Positions 1-10,739 of a stretch of DNA of 64,000 bases are shown in pieces (the first letter of the stretch is position 1; every line of letters begins with the position of its first letter). The stretch lies in NCBI GenBank assembly GCA_012845835.1, contig JABAKD010000030.1, forward strand, positions 10,205,805 to 10,269,804, given 5' to 3'. The stretch is from Undaria pinnatifida. Its lineage: Eukaryota; Sar; Phaeophyceae; Laminariales; Alariaceae. The position numbers were made by a program, and so were the translations under genes. Below the pieces are notes generated by a model, which ran no database searches, was not told the DNA's origin, and was given only the letters and a program-made list of their open reading frames with translations.

Positions 1-950
1 ATCCGCCGGGTCGATACCGCCCCGCACGGTGTGGAAGCCCCGCTCGGCTGATCGCTGATTGGCTGGGGCTCATGGAGTCAGCGCGTTGCGATATTTTTCC
101 CTCGGGCCAATGTCGAGATTCCTCCCCACCCGGGGAGGACAATTTCTATCCCTGGATCAGAAATTCTTCCCCAAGTCTACAACTCCAAGAGCCCGAGGAC
201 GAAAACGGTGACTCCGCGGGTGCGTATCGCCCGCTCGGTGTGGAAATCTCACCCCCATCGGCTAATCGCTGATTGGCCGGCGTACGTTACACCTGCGCAC
301 TGGGGGCTGTGGAATGTCCCTACCTCGTGACTAGCACTAATAACTAGTACCTGTAGTAGTGGTGGCAGTATCGGCAACAATGGTTCCCAGTAGTGGAGTA
401 CTAGTGAGCACGTGTACTGCTGCTGCCATGCGTTTCATGCCATGCACATGAATACTATCACTCTGTGACTACGGATGAAGATGTAAGGACCGTCTGGAAA
501 TTCCATTTACACCCCAATGGCCCGTACGTTTTCGTTCAGAGCGTTTTTCATCACAGCGCACTACCAAGGCAACGACCACTACTATGCCCTACCCCATGTT
601 ACATATTACATATTACCAATGCAGATCTAGCGCCACGGCCGAAGACGCGGCCCTGCCGCTATTGCAGTATAATGCGCCAGCTGTGAGTTCGACCGTTTTT
701 CTCGGTGGCGCCTACAGATTCCGGTGCCGTTTCGCTTGATGGGCGCCATCGTTATCCGATATTATACCGCCCCATCATTCCCACGCCCCCCCATGTTCTC
801 ATCCCCGTGCCTACCGCATTGCCTACTGCGCCTGGGTGAGACACTCATGTGCGACGCTGCTCCTCGCGAGACGGCTCGTGAGAAAATGCGGTCCGTCCTC
901 GCTATCCTGAAGCGTGCACCTCACCATCGCAAGCACCAGACGAAAGCGTC
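1..950. other. No recognisable gene; short degenerate repeats
   Basis: I see no gene here. Two similar stretches near 20-70 and 230-280 share the motif TCGCTGATTGGC and look like a diverged duplication. Near 670 there is a short match to the fold-back repeat core described at 9.8 kb (CAGCTGTGAGTTCGACC). Further 3' exons or UTR of the minus-strand EF-hand gene could lie here, but no coding stretch stands out. Confidence 0.3.
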
Positions 951-954
951 TTGG

Positions 955-1194
955 GATGGTGGGCTCAGCGCAACAGTGCCAACCTCGCCATATTCGTGTA
1001 CGTGTAATCTTGCCTGTGTGTGTGAACAGCGTACATATCTACACGCGCGAAACCAAATCGCACCATCTCACGCCGGATGGTGAGTTCAGCGCAACAATGC
1101 CAACCTCGCCATAGTCGTGTACGTGTAATCTTGCCTGTGTGTGAACAGCGTACATATGTACACACGCGAAACCAAATCGCACCATCTCACGCCG
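955..1194. repeat. Tandem duplication, two units of about 120 bp
   Basis: Two adjacent, nearly identical units each contain the segments CCAACCTCGCCATA, GTGTACGTGTAATCTTGCC and AAACCAAATCGCACC in the same order. Differences are a few substitutions and a 2-bp indel. The array lies just downstream (in gene orientation) of the last EF-hand exon. No function is evident. Confidence 0.85.
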
Positions 1195-1251
1195 GAGAAT
1201 GATATAACTAGCTCAGCGTGGCGGCGAACAATAAGCGTCCTTATTTCCACG

Positions 1252-4200
1252 CTACACATTCATGGTTGTTTTGGTTGTGCGGTCTCTCGTGTCCTTTGCT
1301 TGGTCGGCCATCAACAGGCGCCGTTGCGCCTCGAGAGCATCGAGATCACAGCGGGTGATGCTGTTAAGTACGATATACCGGTGGTCTTTGCTAGGGCTTT
1401 CAAGCCTCAAAGCGTAGTCTTCACAGGTACAAGCTAACGTATGGGAAACGAAATATTTTTAAGGTGATCCGCTCATTTCTGACCGGGAAATGCAAAACGC
1501 GCGGCGAAGGCGCGCTTGGATCGTGGTTTGTGGTAGCCTTGAGACTTAAGCTGGGGTCAAGGCCGTGGTAACGGTTAGAGGCAGGATTTGAGGTGGGGGG
1601 GTCGCGGTTTTGTTGGATTGGGACGTTGCTTTACGCCAATGATCCTTCGATAAAAAAACTCACACACACAAAGACGAAAAACACAAGAATCCTATATAAC
1701 ATACCTGGCACTGTTTTTAGTATTTTACCAGGTACATAAATTCGTAGGGATTGACCCTAGTGAAGAAATCCCCTCGCGTGGATTAAACAAACCGTTGCTA
1801 ACACGCGCCCTGTTCACCTGTCTTCCTCGGTGTCGAGGACCTGTTCGAGCATGCTGTAAAGCGTTCTGTTGGAGGCGAGCTTGGGGATCTTGACGCCCCT
1901 GTCGGTGAGCTCTTTCCGAACGTTCGACAGCCGCACCCAGATCTTCTTGAACTCGGCGTAGTCAATCTGTCCGGAGTGGTTGGTGTCGTACTTCTTGAAC
2001 ATTTCTTCCAGTTTGATCTCCGGAACCTGGTACCAGCGCCCCGTGTGCATGCGCGTCGGGTTGTCGGGTCCCCGACGAAACCACGAGTTGGCGGCGGTCA
2101 AATACGATAGGCCGTGGTCGGTGCTGGTGGGTGGTAGTACGTCATCTTTGAACTTTCTAGATTCCGGCGTTACCCATCAATCGAAACTACTACTTCGAAG
2201 TATTATTAATAGTACTCGATGCATTTTTTAATAGTACGCGTACGACTGCTGCTATACTACAATACTGTTTCAGATTCACGGGTACGCAAGCTAAGAGGAG
2301 CGCCGGCTTGAGCTTGACGTGCACACTATTTTTCGAGTGTGTCTTGTTCTATGTGCAACTCTGCTTGCGTCGCAGTTCACCCATGTTACTCAAGACGCTA
2401 TTTTTTGTCCTCCACTTAGCGCCCCCTTCGCTGAGAAAGGAACGGGTATGTGCCGGCGGCACAAACCGCCGACCCAACCCAACACGCGTTGAAGTCTTCA
2501 CCAGCACGTTTCAAACCTTCGTCAGTTATCATCAAGGGCAGATCAGGGGAGATACCGTGTACCACTACATATCCCTACACTAAACGAGCACGGACCTGGT
2601 CGGTCCAGGTGGTAGATAAATACCTACTTCGTACCTGCACGACATTTGTTTTGCACGAGGACACTGCCGGATTTTCTCCTGTACGACGACACCAACAACA
2701 GCGCTTAAAAATCTGACATACCAATGTTAATTGAGTTAATTTCGAGGTTGTTGTTGTTGTTGTTGTTGTTGTTGTTGCATTATTTTTCATGACGACACCA
2801 ACACCACCAGCAGAATAGTATAATATGGCGTCCCAGCGTTTAACGATCACAAGGGTGGGCTTCATTTCGAGGTTGCACAACAAACACGGGTCGGGGTGAT
2901 GTGATAAATCGCCTACCTCGATGCCGAGATACTGCAGCAGGAAGAAGAACTCGTCTTCGTCGATGTGACCACTCTTGTCTTCATCGAACATCTGGAAAAA
3001 AAAATCCGCACGGGGTAAGGGGCACGGGACACCCGTCGAGGAAGAATCGAAGGAGCGGTGGACGAGGGAATACGTGGTTTTATCGAACGGTACTATTTTT
3101 GTTTTAGGAGACACTCTGCCCATGCATGAGCGGCACTGTCAACTTACTACTACACGTGCTGTGTGTAAATGATCCATCCAGGCTTGGAGTCAATACGCGT
3201 GAGCGAGTGCACAAGGCCTTGCAAGCCCTTTTCGACACCATTGGCGCATCCCGGTCGATCTTGACCGAACGCAACACGATCAACACATCCATTGACCTTG
3301 TCTGATCTTTGACTGGCAACACAAACGTGGCTAGCATTCAGTACCCGTCGGAAGACGCAGAGAAAATGGGGCGGGGCTTGTGGTACCTCGTAGTAAAATG
3401 GTGCCATGTACGCCACCGCTTATCGTTTGTGCACAATAATATCTATCACGTAACATCCTATGATATCACACTAGACTATAGCATACCAATCTTACTAGCA
3501 TAGCAGATCTTCTTTGTGCTGTATTTTGCTGTCTTATGCTGTCTTATGCTGTCTCATCAATGCTGTCTTATGCTGTCTCATGCTGTCTTACCTCAAAGGC
3601 GTCCAGCGGAGTGAGGAGGGAGCTCGGGGCGAATCCGACAGGGTTGCCGCTGTCCGGATCCGTGGCGAACAATGCCACCTTGAACTCTTCGATGTCAATT
3701 TCGCCCGACCCATCGGGGTCGCACATGCGGAAATATCTCAGAGCCTTCGGCGATGATATTGGAACGACATCATCATATCATCGGCATGCCGTTAGCAGGT
3801 CAACAGCGTCATGCGTACATAGACGTACAGGGTTTTGCAGGCAAAGCCGGGGGGGGGGGGGCAGGAATAACAGTATCAATATCAGCGCCTGAGAGAATGA
3901 CGCAGCAGTTCAGCAGCTATTGAAGCTGTAGACTATATTTTGACAACCTTCCGGAACCCATCTAAAAAAAATAGGCGCGTCCACCAGCACGTTTGCGTAG
4001 GATTGCCATGTGCACGCCGACCCACCGCGTTTGCTGCGAACACACCAAGGCAAGTCTCAAAGGTACAGTGTGGTGATACAAACACACCTAACACGGGCGG
4101 GGATTTGTCGCGTTGCGTTTGTTCCGGGTAGTCATGTTCGTGTCGGATAACAAAGCAGAGCACAAAACATCGCTTTTCAGAGACGATGGGAAAAAAGCGC

Positions 4201-6182
4201 CAAACACACAACAAAAACACAGATCGGACAAATCAAACCCCCGTCTGACGATGTGCGCTCTTCAGTCAAACGCTTTCCTGGTAGACTATATATCCTGCAC
4301 GATTTAGACCATGGTTTTTGCCGGGTGGGATCTACAGCAGTGTACTGCTGCTGGTGTTGTTGTTCTCACATTAACTCGCATAAGCAAGTCCGCAGTCACA
4401 GGACAGGATCCAGTCACTCTGGAGCTGAGAAATACCCCAGGGAAAAACACAAGCAACCCAAAAGTGGCACACGCATATTGTCATAGCTGGAGCAACGCAT
4501 GCATCCGACAAAAAGTAGGTTGTATATGTGGACCCGATTTTTGCACAACGTATCGTAAAAGGAAAATTGTGGGATCTACTGCTGATGTAGTATATGATTT
4601 ACGGTCAGTACACCGTGGTCTATCCGGTGCGCGGAAAAAAAATTGTTCAACACTGTCATTCATAAGTATGCACTCTGTTCACCCTGTGATGGCGTGCATA
4701 CCTTTGGGAGGCTTATCTTGATGCCGACCTGGGGGAGCATGGCTTTAAACTCGTCGAAGTCGATCAGACCGCTGCCGTCTGTATCGAACTGCCGGAATAC
4801 CTCATCGGGTGACCGCTTGGCCAGTTCCGCCGTGATGTTCTTTGCGCCCTTTTGGGATCCTCCGCCGCTGTCGTTGGTCTCGCTGTCGTTATCCGATTTA
4901 CCGCCGTCGCCGTCGCCGTCGCCCCCGCTGGTGGCGCTGAGGGTGACCAGGTCCTCGGCTTTGTTGGCCGCGGCAGTTTTCTCTAGAGCCTTCCGCTCTT
5001 TCTTGGCCTTCTTGTCCGCTTTGCTCAAGTCTTTCTCCATCTTCGCGCGTGTGGTTTTATGAACAAAATCAGAACGTCAGATGTGAGTGCTATCGATTGA
5101 GTGGTTGTAAATTTTCTCAAAGAGGAAAAGCTGTTCGTAGTCACGATCAAATGGAAAGGAAGGCGCATCTCATAGTGTGTGTGCATTTTGTGAGCGGATC
5201 GATCATCGCGATGTTCGCTATTCTACGAATATGCGAGACCAAGCAAAACTGTGCAAGAAGAGATGTGTGTAGTCTGGCGGGGCATGCAGAGGCAGGGACA
5301 CGCCGATCTTGTCAGGCTATGAAATGCTGAAACGCTGCTGTATGCGATGTGGTGAAGCCAACTATTTTCCCGTATCTAGCAAGATGTATCATGTACATGT
5401 AGTCTAGACTATATTATTAAAATTAAAGCACACTCCAGCTGTGAGATCGAAAATCTTATCGAAACCCATATTTGCAAGCTGTGTGTGATACTCCGATCGC
5501 GCGTATTATGTGTAGTCTAGACTATAGTCTATATTAAAAAAAATAAAAATACACTCCAGCTGTGAGATCGAAGACTTTGTCGAAACTCAAATCTTTGCAA
5601 GCTGTGTGTGATACTCCGATCGCGCGTATTACGGGTTGTGTGTCCTATTATTATTAAGGATATAGGTCGGCGACTCCCCTTGGAACTACAGTGTAGCTAT
5701 CAGGGAAATGTAGACTATATACTTCGAAGTATATCATTAGTACAAGAAACATCATACATGTACACTGGTAAAATTTATACCTGAGTATGATAGGGCATGG
5801 TATCATACAAACCAATTGGTAACTGAACCTCCAACTGCCAACTCGACATCCTACGTCCAACGTCCGACAACAGGTACGTTTTGAGATACTGCTGTACAGC
5901 CGTACAGCGCACAGGGCCAGAGAGTACTTCAATTGTATACAAGAAGCTACAGAGAACCGTCGGCGTCCAAACTGCTCGACGTAAAAAGACGCAAAATACT
6001 CGTAGGATAGGGTACGAAGAAACGGAGGGTCGGCCGTATGTACGATGTACACGTAGTCTGATGCTCACCTTGGAGATTTTTCCTCCTGTTTCATTGGCAC
6101 CATACTTCTCCAGAACGTTACCCACAGCTTCTCCGCTTCCACTGGAGTAGGACCCGACCGAACCGCCCTTGCTACCCCCCAT
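1252..6182 (-). CDS. Four-EF-hand calcium-binding protein, six exons
   Basis: A predicted Ca2+-binding protein of about 374 aa. Exons on the minus strand: 6182-6069, 5040-4702, 3744-3592, 2991-2917, 2152-1818 and 1360-1252. All junctions have GT/AG ends and phases agree (the only non-zero phase is exon 5/6, where AG plus C makes Ser). Residues 1-38 are Gly/Ser-rich. Residues 39-115 are Lys-rich, then acidic and low-complexity. Canonical EF-hand loops lie at about 124-135 (DTDGSGLIDFDE), 160-171 (DPDGSGEIDIEE), 205-216 (DEDKSGHIDEDE) and 283-294 (DTNHSGQIDYAE). The tail (LEAQRRLLMADQAK) looks helical. No signal peptide or membrane segment is seen, so it is probably cytosolic. Similar EF-hand proteins are common in stramenopiles (known). 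The start was placed at MGGSK; an upstream in-frame ATG at 6278 would add 32 residues. Exon 6 is the least certain, and an extra exon between exons 4 and 5 cannot be excluded. Confidence 0.78.
2747..2777. repeat. (GTT)n microsatellite
   Basis: About ten uninterrupted GTT units in intron 4 of the EF-hand gene. Similar trinucleotide tracts form tails of the LINE fragments in this window, but no LINE 3'-end sequence flanks this one. Confidence 0.9.
3527..3591. repeat. 10-11 bp tandem repeat abutting a 5' splice site
   Basis: About six copies of TGCTGTCTTA(TGC) or the variant TGCTGTCTCA. On the minus strand this is the start of intron 3 of the EF-hand gene, so the donor GTAAGACAGC is itself the first repeat unit. 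Duplicated donor-like sites therefore follow in series. Confidence 0.85.
4354..4495 (-). mobile_element. 5'-truncated LINE 3' end (AAC-tailed)
   Basis: Matches the last about 140 bp of the LINE at 14.9-19.5 kb: a short (GTT) tract, then TCTCACATTAACTCGCAT, AAGTCCG..GTCACAGGACAGG and AATACCCCAGGGAAAAACAC. It lies in intron 2 of the EF-hand gene. It is diverged, so it is an older insertion. Confidence 0.75.
5429..5704 (+). repeat. Two direct copies of the fold-back core repeat
   Basis: Copy 1 (5429-5510) and copy 2 (5551-5704) share CACTCCAGCTGTGAGATCGA, GCAAGCTGTGTGTGATACTC and CGATCGCGCGTATTA. Copy 2 continues into the extended module TCCT..AAGGATATAGGTCGGCGACT and GTGTAGCTATCAGG. Both lie in intron 1 of the EF-hand gene. 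The same core recurs about fifteen times in the window. Confidence 0.85.
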
Positions 6183-6665
6183 GATGGTAGCTTCTCTCGC
6201 GTGCCAGGGCCCGGTATCGCTGGGGTGGTGCCCAAGAGCAGCACCTCTACGAGGAAGACTCACACAAGCCGACACCAAGCCGACACAAAAAAAAGCCGAC
6301 TACCTGGTGCAATACAATTCGCCAATTGGACCGCATATGCGGCGTAATATGTTTCGTTTCGTTTTTACATGTGCATGACATGTGCACGCCGTCACGTCAT
6401 CGTCATGCACGTACATGCGGATGTGCGGAGCCCCGTCGGGGTGCGCGTGTTATGAACGCGCACCACGCAACGACAAGACGCGCCAAGCAGAGTGCCGGGA
6501 CACTCGTACTAGATGCCAGATGCTTCAACTGGCGCACGGGTACACGCACAAACACCCTTTCGGAATAGCATACCAAATCATATTACCAATAGTGATCCCA
6601 TCAATCCACCGCTTCTCTTCGGAGGCAAGAGCACAGCAGCGGTGGCAAAAGGCGGCGATCAAGCC

Positions 6666-7010
6666 ATGGCGCTTGAAGTCGAGCTTTCCGTCGTGCTGCT
6701 GCTCGCTATCTAGACGATAAATATGATCTCCAAGTGCATCAACATCATCAACATCTCCCCCGTCATCGCGTAGATACCGTAGTCCCGGGGCTCGCGGTAG
6801 GGCCCGCCGTCCTGGAGGACCTGTTCCCCCATGCCGAGGGGTTCGGCCTGCGGGACAAAGTGAGCGTGATGATCATCGTAATCGAATCCGGCTAGTAACC
6901 GCCGATGTCGCAGCTGTTGGAGGTTGGATATGGCGTGCTCCTCCCCGAGCTGCCCTCCCCACGCTGATCAGCTCCACGCTGTGCGTGGGAGCTCTCGGAG
7001 CAGACTGTAA
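6666..7010 (+). pseudogene. Decayed exon 1 of a CPA2-type cation/H+ antiporter
   Basis: Aligns by eye, over its whole length and in the same orientation, with exon 1 (38937-39278) of the intact antiporter. Shared landmarks are the start ATGG(C/T)GCT(T/C)GAAG, the VVLLL hydrophobic start, GGGCCCGCC, ATGATCATCGT..GAATC, and the 3' end with a retained splice donor (AAGGTAAAA against AAGGTAAGC). It is broken: a stop codon follows residue 14 (MALEVELSVVLLLAI then TAG), further stops follow, and indels destroy the frame. The upstream flank at about 6332-6395 also matches 38602-38665 (ACCGCA(T/C)ATGCGGCG, TTTCGTTTCG). The duplication therefore included promoter-side DNA. Matching decayed exons 3 and 4 lie at 23.65-25.15 kb. 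Confidence 0.85.
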
Positions 7011-8639
7011 GGTAAAACAGCCGTCGTACATACAGACGTAGACTAGACAATACTCTGTAGTAAAGTACTTGTACTTTACTTTGGGGTACCAGATGGTTGG
7101 TCGACATTAGCTAGTCCACACACATACACCGTCGTTTCCCGCTGCAGGGTGTTGCGCTGTTGCGCGCGCGCAACATTTGGTTGAAAAAAAAAACGTTTTG
7201 CGCAACAGTCGCCGCGAGGCTGGTTGCGCGCAGCGCAACACGCGATTTTGGGCGCGCAACATTTTTCGCCGCAGGCAAGCGAAAAATTACCGGGGGGGGG
7301 GGGGGGGGGGGGCTCTTTTTCGCCGCAGGCGTGAGGCTGGATCCTATGGAGTGAAAATTGGAGTGTTAGACTTTGTCTTACAGAGAGGTTTCGGGCTATT
7401 TGGGCTCAGTTCCGACCATTTCTGATCAGAATCGCGTGTTATGGAGGGATTTTGTTTTTGGAAAAAAAGTTCCTCCGAGATTTTACCACCGATCAAATCT
7501 GCTGGTTTTGGTGAGTCCAAATTTTACCAAACTCAAAAGTGGTCAAATTTGGTTTTGCTCCATACCTCGGGGGCTTTTATACAAGTGGAGTGTACCTGTT
7601 AGTGTACCTGTTATATGGGTTTTAGACTGCTGTGCGTGTGGGATACGACGGGACTATAGGAGACACGCTACGTATGACTTGTCCGCAACCACACAGCCTA
7701 CTGCTCATGGCACGGCTGGTACACGGCACCCTTGCACCGACCACCACCAAGAGGGAGATAACCTGTATATCCTTTCAACCATCGCGTGTGTTGTAGCGGC
7801 CCTACTGCTGCGCTAGGTAGGGGGCAAAGTAAATTCGTCTCGTCGAGGGGACGATTTGGAATCGGACGACGATCGATACAACCCAACGTGGTTTTTCCTG
7901 GCTCAAAAAAGCAAACAGCAGTGAGTGGATATAGGCGCTGATGCTCCACGATAGAAGGCTTCTCTCTCCCAGCGACAGTAGAACTCGTACAGCTCCTCAT
8001 CCCGTGCCCTATCTACGGCGAGCTAGTGGCGAAGGGGGATGATTGCCCATCCTGGCGTGGGTCACTCGTAGAGTTCAAAATCTGGCTCAGCAAAATTTCT
8101 AACTATTCTGTATTGGCTGATTCCTACATGAAACAAAGCAAAAAAATCGAAACCACGACAAGACGGCCGACGGAACAACTCCTACGTTTTTTTTTTCATG
8201 ACCGGTTGAAAATCCACTTTTGTCCAAATTTTACCACTCAATTTTTACAGCATAGATCCAGCCTAATATATGCCGCAGGCGATTTTTTTTTTGGGGGGGG
8301 GTGCTTTTTTCCAAATCGACGTTCGAGCGATTTTGTTTTTTAAGCACCTTTTGTCCAATTGGCCGTGTAGTTGAACGTTTTTTAGGCCTATCTTCCTATT
8401 ATTCTCCATAAATACGGTCGAAAACAAATGGTGGGCACTAGGTACTTGGCACTCTACTAGGCACCTTTTGCTATTCCCCGCAGGCTTTTTTCGGCATTCA
8501 TTCGCCGTACGTAACACCGGGCGGTGTTCGCTGTACTACAGCAGTGTGATACGTAGTGTGTGTGATACCATGCGATAACGCAACAAGCTACTACACTACT
8601 ATACTACTACTGCTACTGCTGCAGTGACGCTGTGGAAAT
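7011..8639. other. No recognisable gene; long G homopolymer
   Basis: This would be the first intron of the antiporter relic. It holds a run of about 22 G at roughly 7290-7312. It also holds several GCCGCAGGC(A/G)- and TTTTTCGCCGCAGGC-type repeats around 7260-7340 and 8270-8490. On the minus strand around 8000-7920 a short stretch reads like protein (RARDEELYEFYCRWEREAF), but stops flank it. I could not find a decayed copy of antiporter exon 2. Confidence 0.3.
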
Positions 8640-8651
8640 TGCAGCATCAAG

Positions 8652-8868
8652 CTTGCGCTGCCGGGGTTGTAACGAGGACCAATGATAGGGACAGCTTACG
8701 CTATACCTACAATGGGACTCGAAGGGTGCGCCAGCTAGCGTTGGGCTGCGAAAGCAACTGAGTTAAATCGACACACGACGCGTATGAAAATACGCGGAAG
8801 TGTGGTGAGCTAAAGCTTTATTTTTCCCCATCCGCCGGAGGATAAAAAAAAAAAAAAAAAAAAAAAAA
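8652..8868 (+). mobile_element. SINE with poly-A tail and 12-bp target-site duplication
   Basis: A 217-bp element begins CTTGCGCTGCCGGGG and ends GGAGGAT followed by about 24 A. It is flanked by perfect copies of TGCAGCATCAAG at 8640-8651 and 8869-8880. No coding capacity is seen. The same element recurs at 39994-40178 with its own target duplication, and fragments lie at about 29822-29915 and 19868-19945. Target-primed retroposition by a LINE is inferred from the tail and duplications. The origin of the head sequence is unknown to me. Confidence 0.92.
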
Positions 8869-8904
8869 TGCAGCATCAAGGTCGGGAACTGGGGGGTGGG
8901 GGTT

Positions 8905-9075
8905 GTACTCGCTTCATCCATGTGGCCGTAGTCGGAAGACCGTAGACCTGCTCTATGTAGACTGCTGTAAACTGTAGACTGTTGACTGTAGACCAGGGTA
9001 TCTCCTACATACAATGCCGGGAGCATGTGTCGGGTTTCACCGGGCAGGCAGATATTGCGTGCAGCACAAAGAAAG
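8905..9075 (-). repeat. Diverged fragment of dispersed repeat C
   Basis: Contains GTGGCCGTAGTCG, ATGCCGGGAGCATGTGTCGG and TTTCACCGGGCAGGCAGA. These correspond to the end of the repeat at 58.86-59.47 kb (ATGCCGGGACGGAGCACGTC, TTTTCACCAACCAGGAAGA). A separate GTAGACTGT-rich stretch interrupts it. Confidence 0.5.
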
Positions 9076-9329
9076 GTCTAGGGACGGGGGAGGTGAGTTC
9101 TTTTTTTTGTCACATCTTTCTGGTGTGGCGTCTTCGGCCATAGACCGACCTATCCTCAGGTTTGCTGCTGCTGCTGCTGATGCGCTACTCGAGCGGTAAC
9201 ATGGATACGACACAGAGACTGGACATTGAGAACGTCATGGCCAATGGTGAATCAATGGCGAATATAATATCAATGTGTTTATTTTTTATCGATTGACCTG
9301 CATGCAGCGATGCTCCTGGCTTCCGTAGT

Positions 9330-9470
9330 GGTGTTGTATTGTTGTTATTCTCACATTAACTCGCATAATCAAGTCCGTGGTCACAGGACAGGCTCAGGTC
9401 AGTCTGGAGGAGCTGAGGAATATCCCATGGAAAAAAGCATGAACAAAAACAAAAGTGGTACACGCATATA
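9330..9470 (-). mobile_element. 5'-truncated LINE 3' end
   Basis: Matches the 3' terminus of the LINE at 14.9 kb: interrupted (GTT) tract, TTCTCACATTAACTCGCAT, TCAAGTCCGTGGTCACAGG and TGGTACACGCATATAT. Diverged, with small insertions (GGAGGAGCTGAGG). Confidence 0.75.
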
Positions 9471-9479
9471 TCCCACCCT

Positions 9480-9800
9480 CACCCCCACCCCTCGAACGCT
9501 CCGCCCTCTCCTCACTGGTTGCACGGCTTACAGGAGTGATATACATGATAAACTGGTGCATTCTTTCCAAAACCGTCACATTTATCCCCTTAAAGGATTT
9601 ATAAATTCCACGCACAGATTGAGCTGCCCCGCCCGCCCCCCCCCCCCCCGCTCCCTCTTGATCGAACCCAGCCCCCCACGTCCTTCAAAACTCCGCCCTC
9701 TCCTCACCGGATTTTCGACTTACAGGATTCACTTGAAAAACTGATGCATTTCCTTCCCACAGCTGTCAAATTTTATCCCCCTCAATAACGGGTTTTTTAT
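9480..9800 (-). repeat. Fragment of the GC-rich dispersed repeat (family B)
   Basis: Contains, in minus orientation, the landmarks of the repeat at 10.04-10.73 kb: CTCCGCCCTCTCCTCACCGG, TTCGACTTACAGGATTCACT, TGATGCATTTCCTTCC and CAGCTGTCAAATTTT. It appears as two tandem partial units at about 9490-9600 and 9660-9790. Together with the plus-strand copy at 10.04 kb it brackets the palindrome. Confidence 0.7.
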
Positions 9801-9813
9801 ACTATAGGACGCC

Positions 9814-10041
9814 CAACCCGTAATACGCGCGATCAGAGTATCACACACAGCTTGCAAAGATGAGTTTCGACAAAATATTCGATCTCACAGCTGGAGTGTA
9901 CATTTTCATTTTTATAATAGATTTTCATTTTATAACATTATAAAAATGAAAATACACTCCAGCCGCGAGATCGAATATTTTGTCGAAACTCATCTTTGCA
10001 AGCTGTGTGTGATACTCCGATCGCGCGTATTTTACGGGTTG
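9814..10041. repeat. Near-perfect palindrome (fold-back element)
   Basis: Two inverted arms of about 105 bp (9814-9918 and 9936-10041) are separated by a loop of about 17 bp. Each arm carries the full core: GTAATACGCGCGATC, GAGTATCACACACAGCTTGC, AAGATGAGTTTCGAC, TTCGATCTCACAGCTGGAGT and an A/T-rich inner end (AAAATGAAAA). Differences between arms are few (for example GATCAGAG against GATCGGAG). Such a structure could extrude as a hairpin, or it could be two copies inserted head to head. Confidence 0.92.
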
Positions 10042-10735
10042 TGTGTCCTGGTCGGCGACTCCCCTTGCAACTACATACAGTGTAGCTACCAGGGTCAACA
10101 GGGTGATGTTAGGCAGTCTGTGCGCGGAAACTATAAAACCCGCTGCTGAGGGGGACAAAATCTGACAGCTGTGGGAAGGAAATGCATCAATTTATCAAGT
10201 GAATACTGTGAGTCGAATAACCGGTGAGGGGAGGGCGAAGTTTTTAAGGACGTGGGGGCCTGCTTTTGGTCAAAAGGGGGGCGGGCGGGAGGGAGGGGGG
10301 GGAGGGGGCGGGCGGGGGGGAGGGGGGGGGAGGGGACGGGTGGGGCAGGTCAATTTGTGCGTGGAAACTATAAATCCTTCTTGTGGGGGAGGGGGGGGGG
10401 AAATGTGCCGGGGGGGGGGGCGGGGGGCGGGGGGGGAGGGCTTTAGGTCGCATAGGTGTAGGGGTTTGCTATACGCGTGGTGCTAGGTCCAGGCGATGGT
10501 GCGGGTGGTGGGGAGGGAAAGGACGTTGGGGGCGGGGGTGGGTGGGAATTGCAGCAGCGGCATGGACGGCTCTAAAACCATAACGACGCGATATCCAGGG
10601 CGTGGAAGTGTTTATACTCTGGCGGATTTCGATATTAGGTGGGGCGTTCAGGGAATAGAAAGCGAGGAGAAGAGAAAAAAGAAGGAGAAAAAAAGGCCGG
10701 GGGGGGGCGGGGAGGGTTTTCAAGAGGTTTAGGTC
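10042..10735 (+). repeat. GC-rich dispersed repeat, family B
   Basis: A repeat of about 690 bp with G-rich homopolymer blocks. Landmarks in order are GTCAACAGGGTGATGTTAGG, GTGCGCGGAAACTATAAAAC, ACAAAATCTGACAGCTGTGG, GAATACTGTGAGTCGAATAA, GGGGTTTGCTATACGCG, GGCATGGACGGCTCTAAAAC and TTTTCAAGAGGTTTAGGTCA. A reverse-complement copy lies at 22172-22790, with partial copies at 14365-14590, 22800-22950, 41400-41830 and 42480-42610. The open frames across it are Gly/Arg- or Pro-rich artefacts of the G tracts. Confidence 0.85.
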
Positions 10736-10739
10736 ACAT

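Noticed and set aside
9814..10041. Self-cleaving ribozyme in the fold-back core
   Set aside because: GATGAG and CGAAAC motifs suggested a hammerhead, but the required CTGATGA...GAAA order with three stems is absent on either strand.
10199..10583. Gly/Arg-rich and Pro-rich frames in the 10.2-10.7 kb region
   Set aside because: They are produced by G homopolymers of repeat family B and are not conserved in the other copies.
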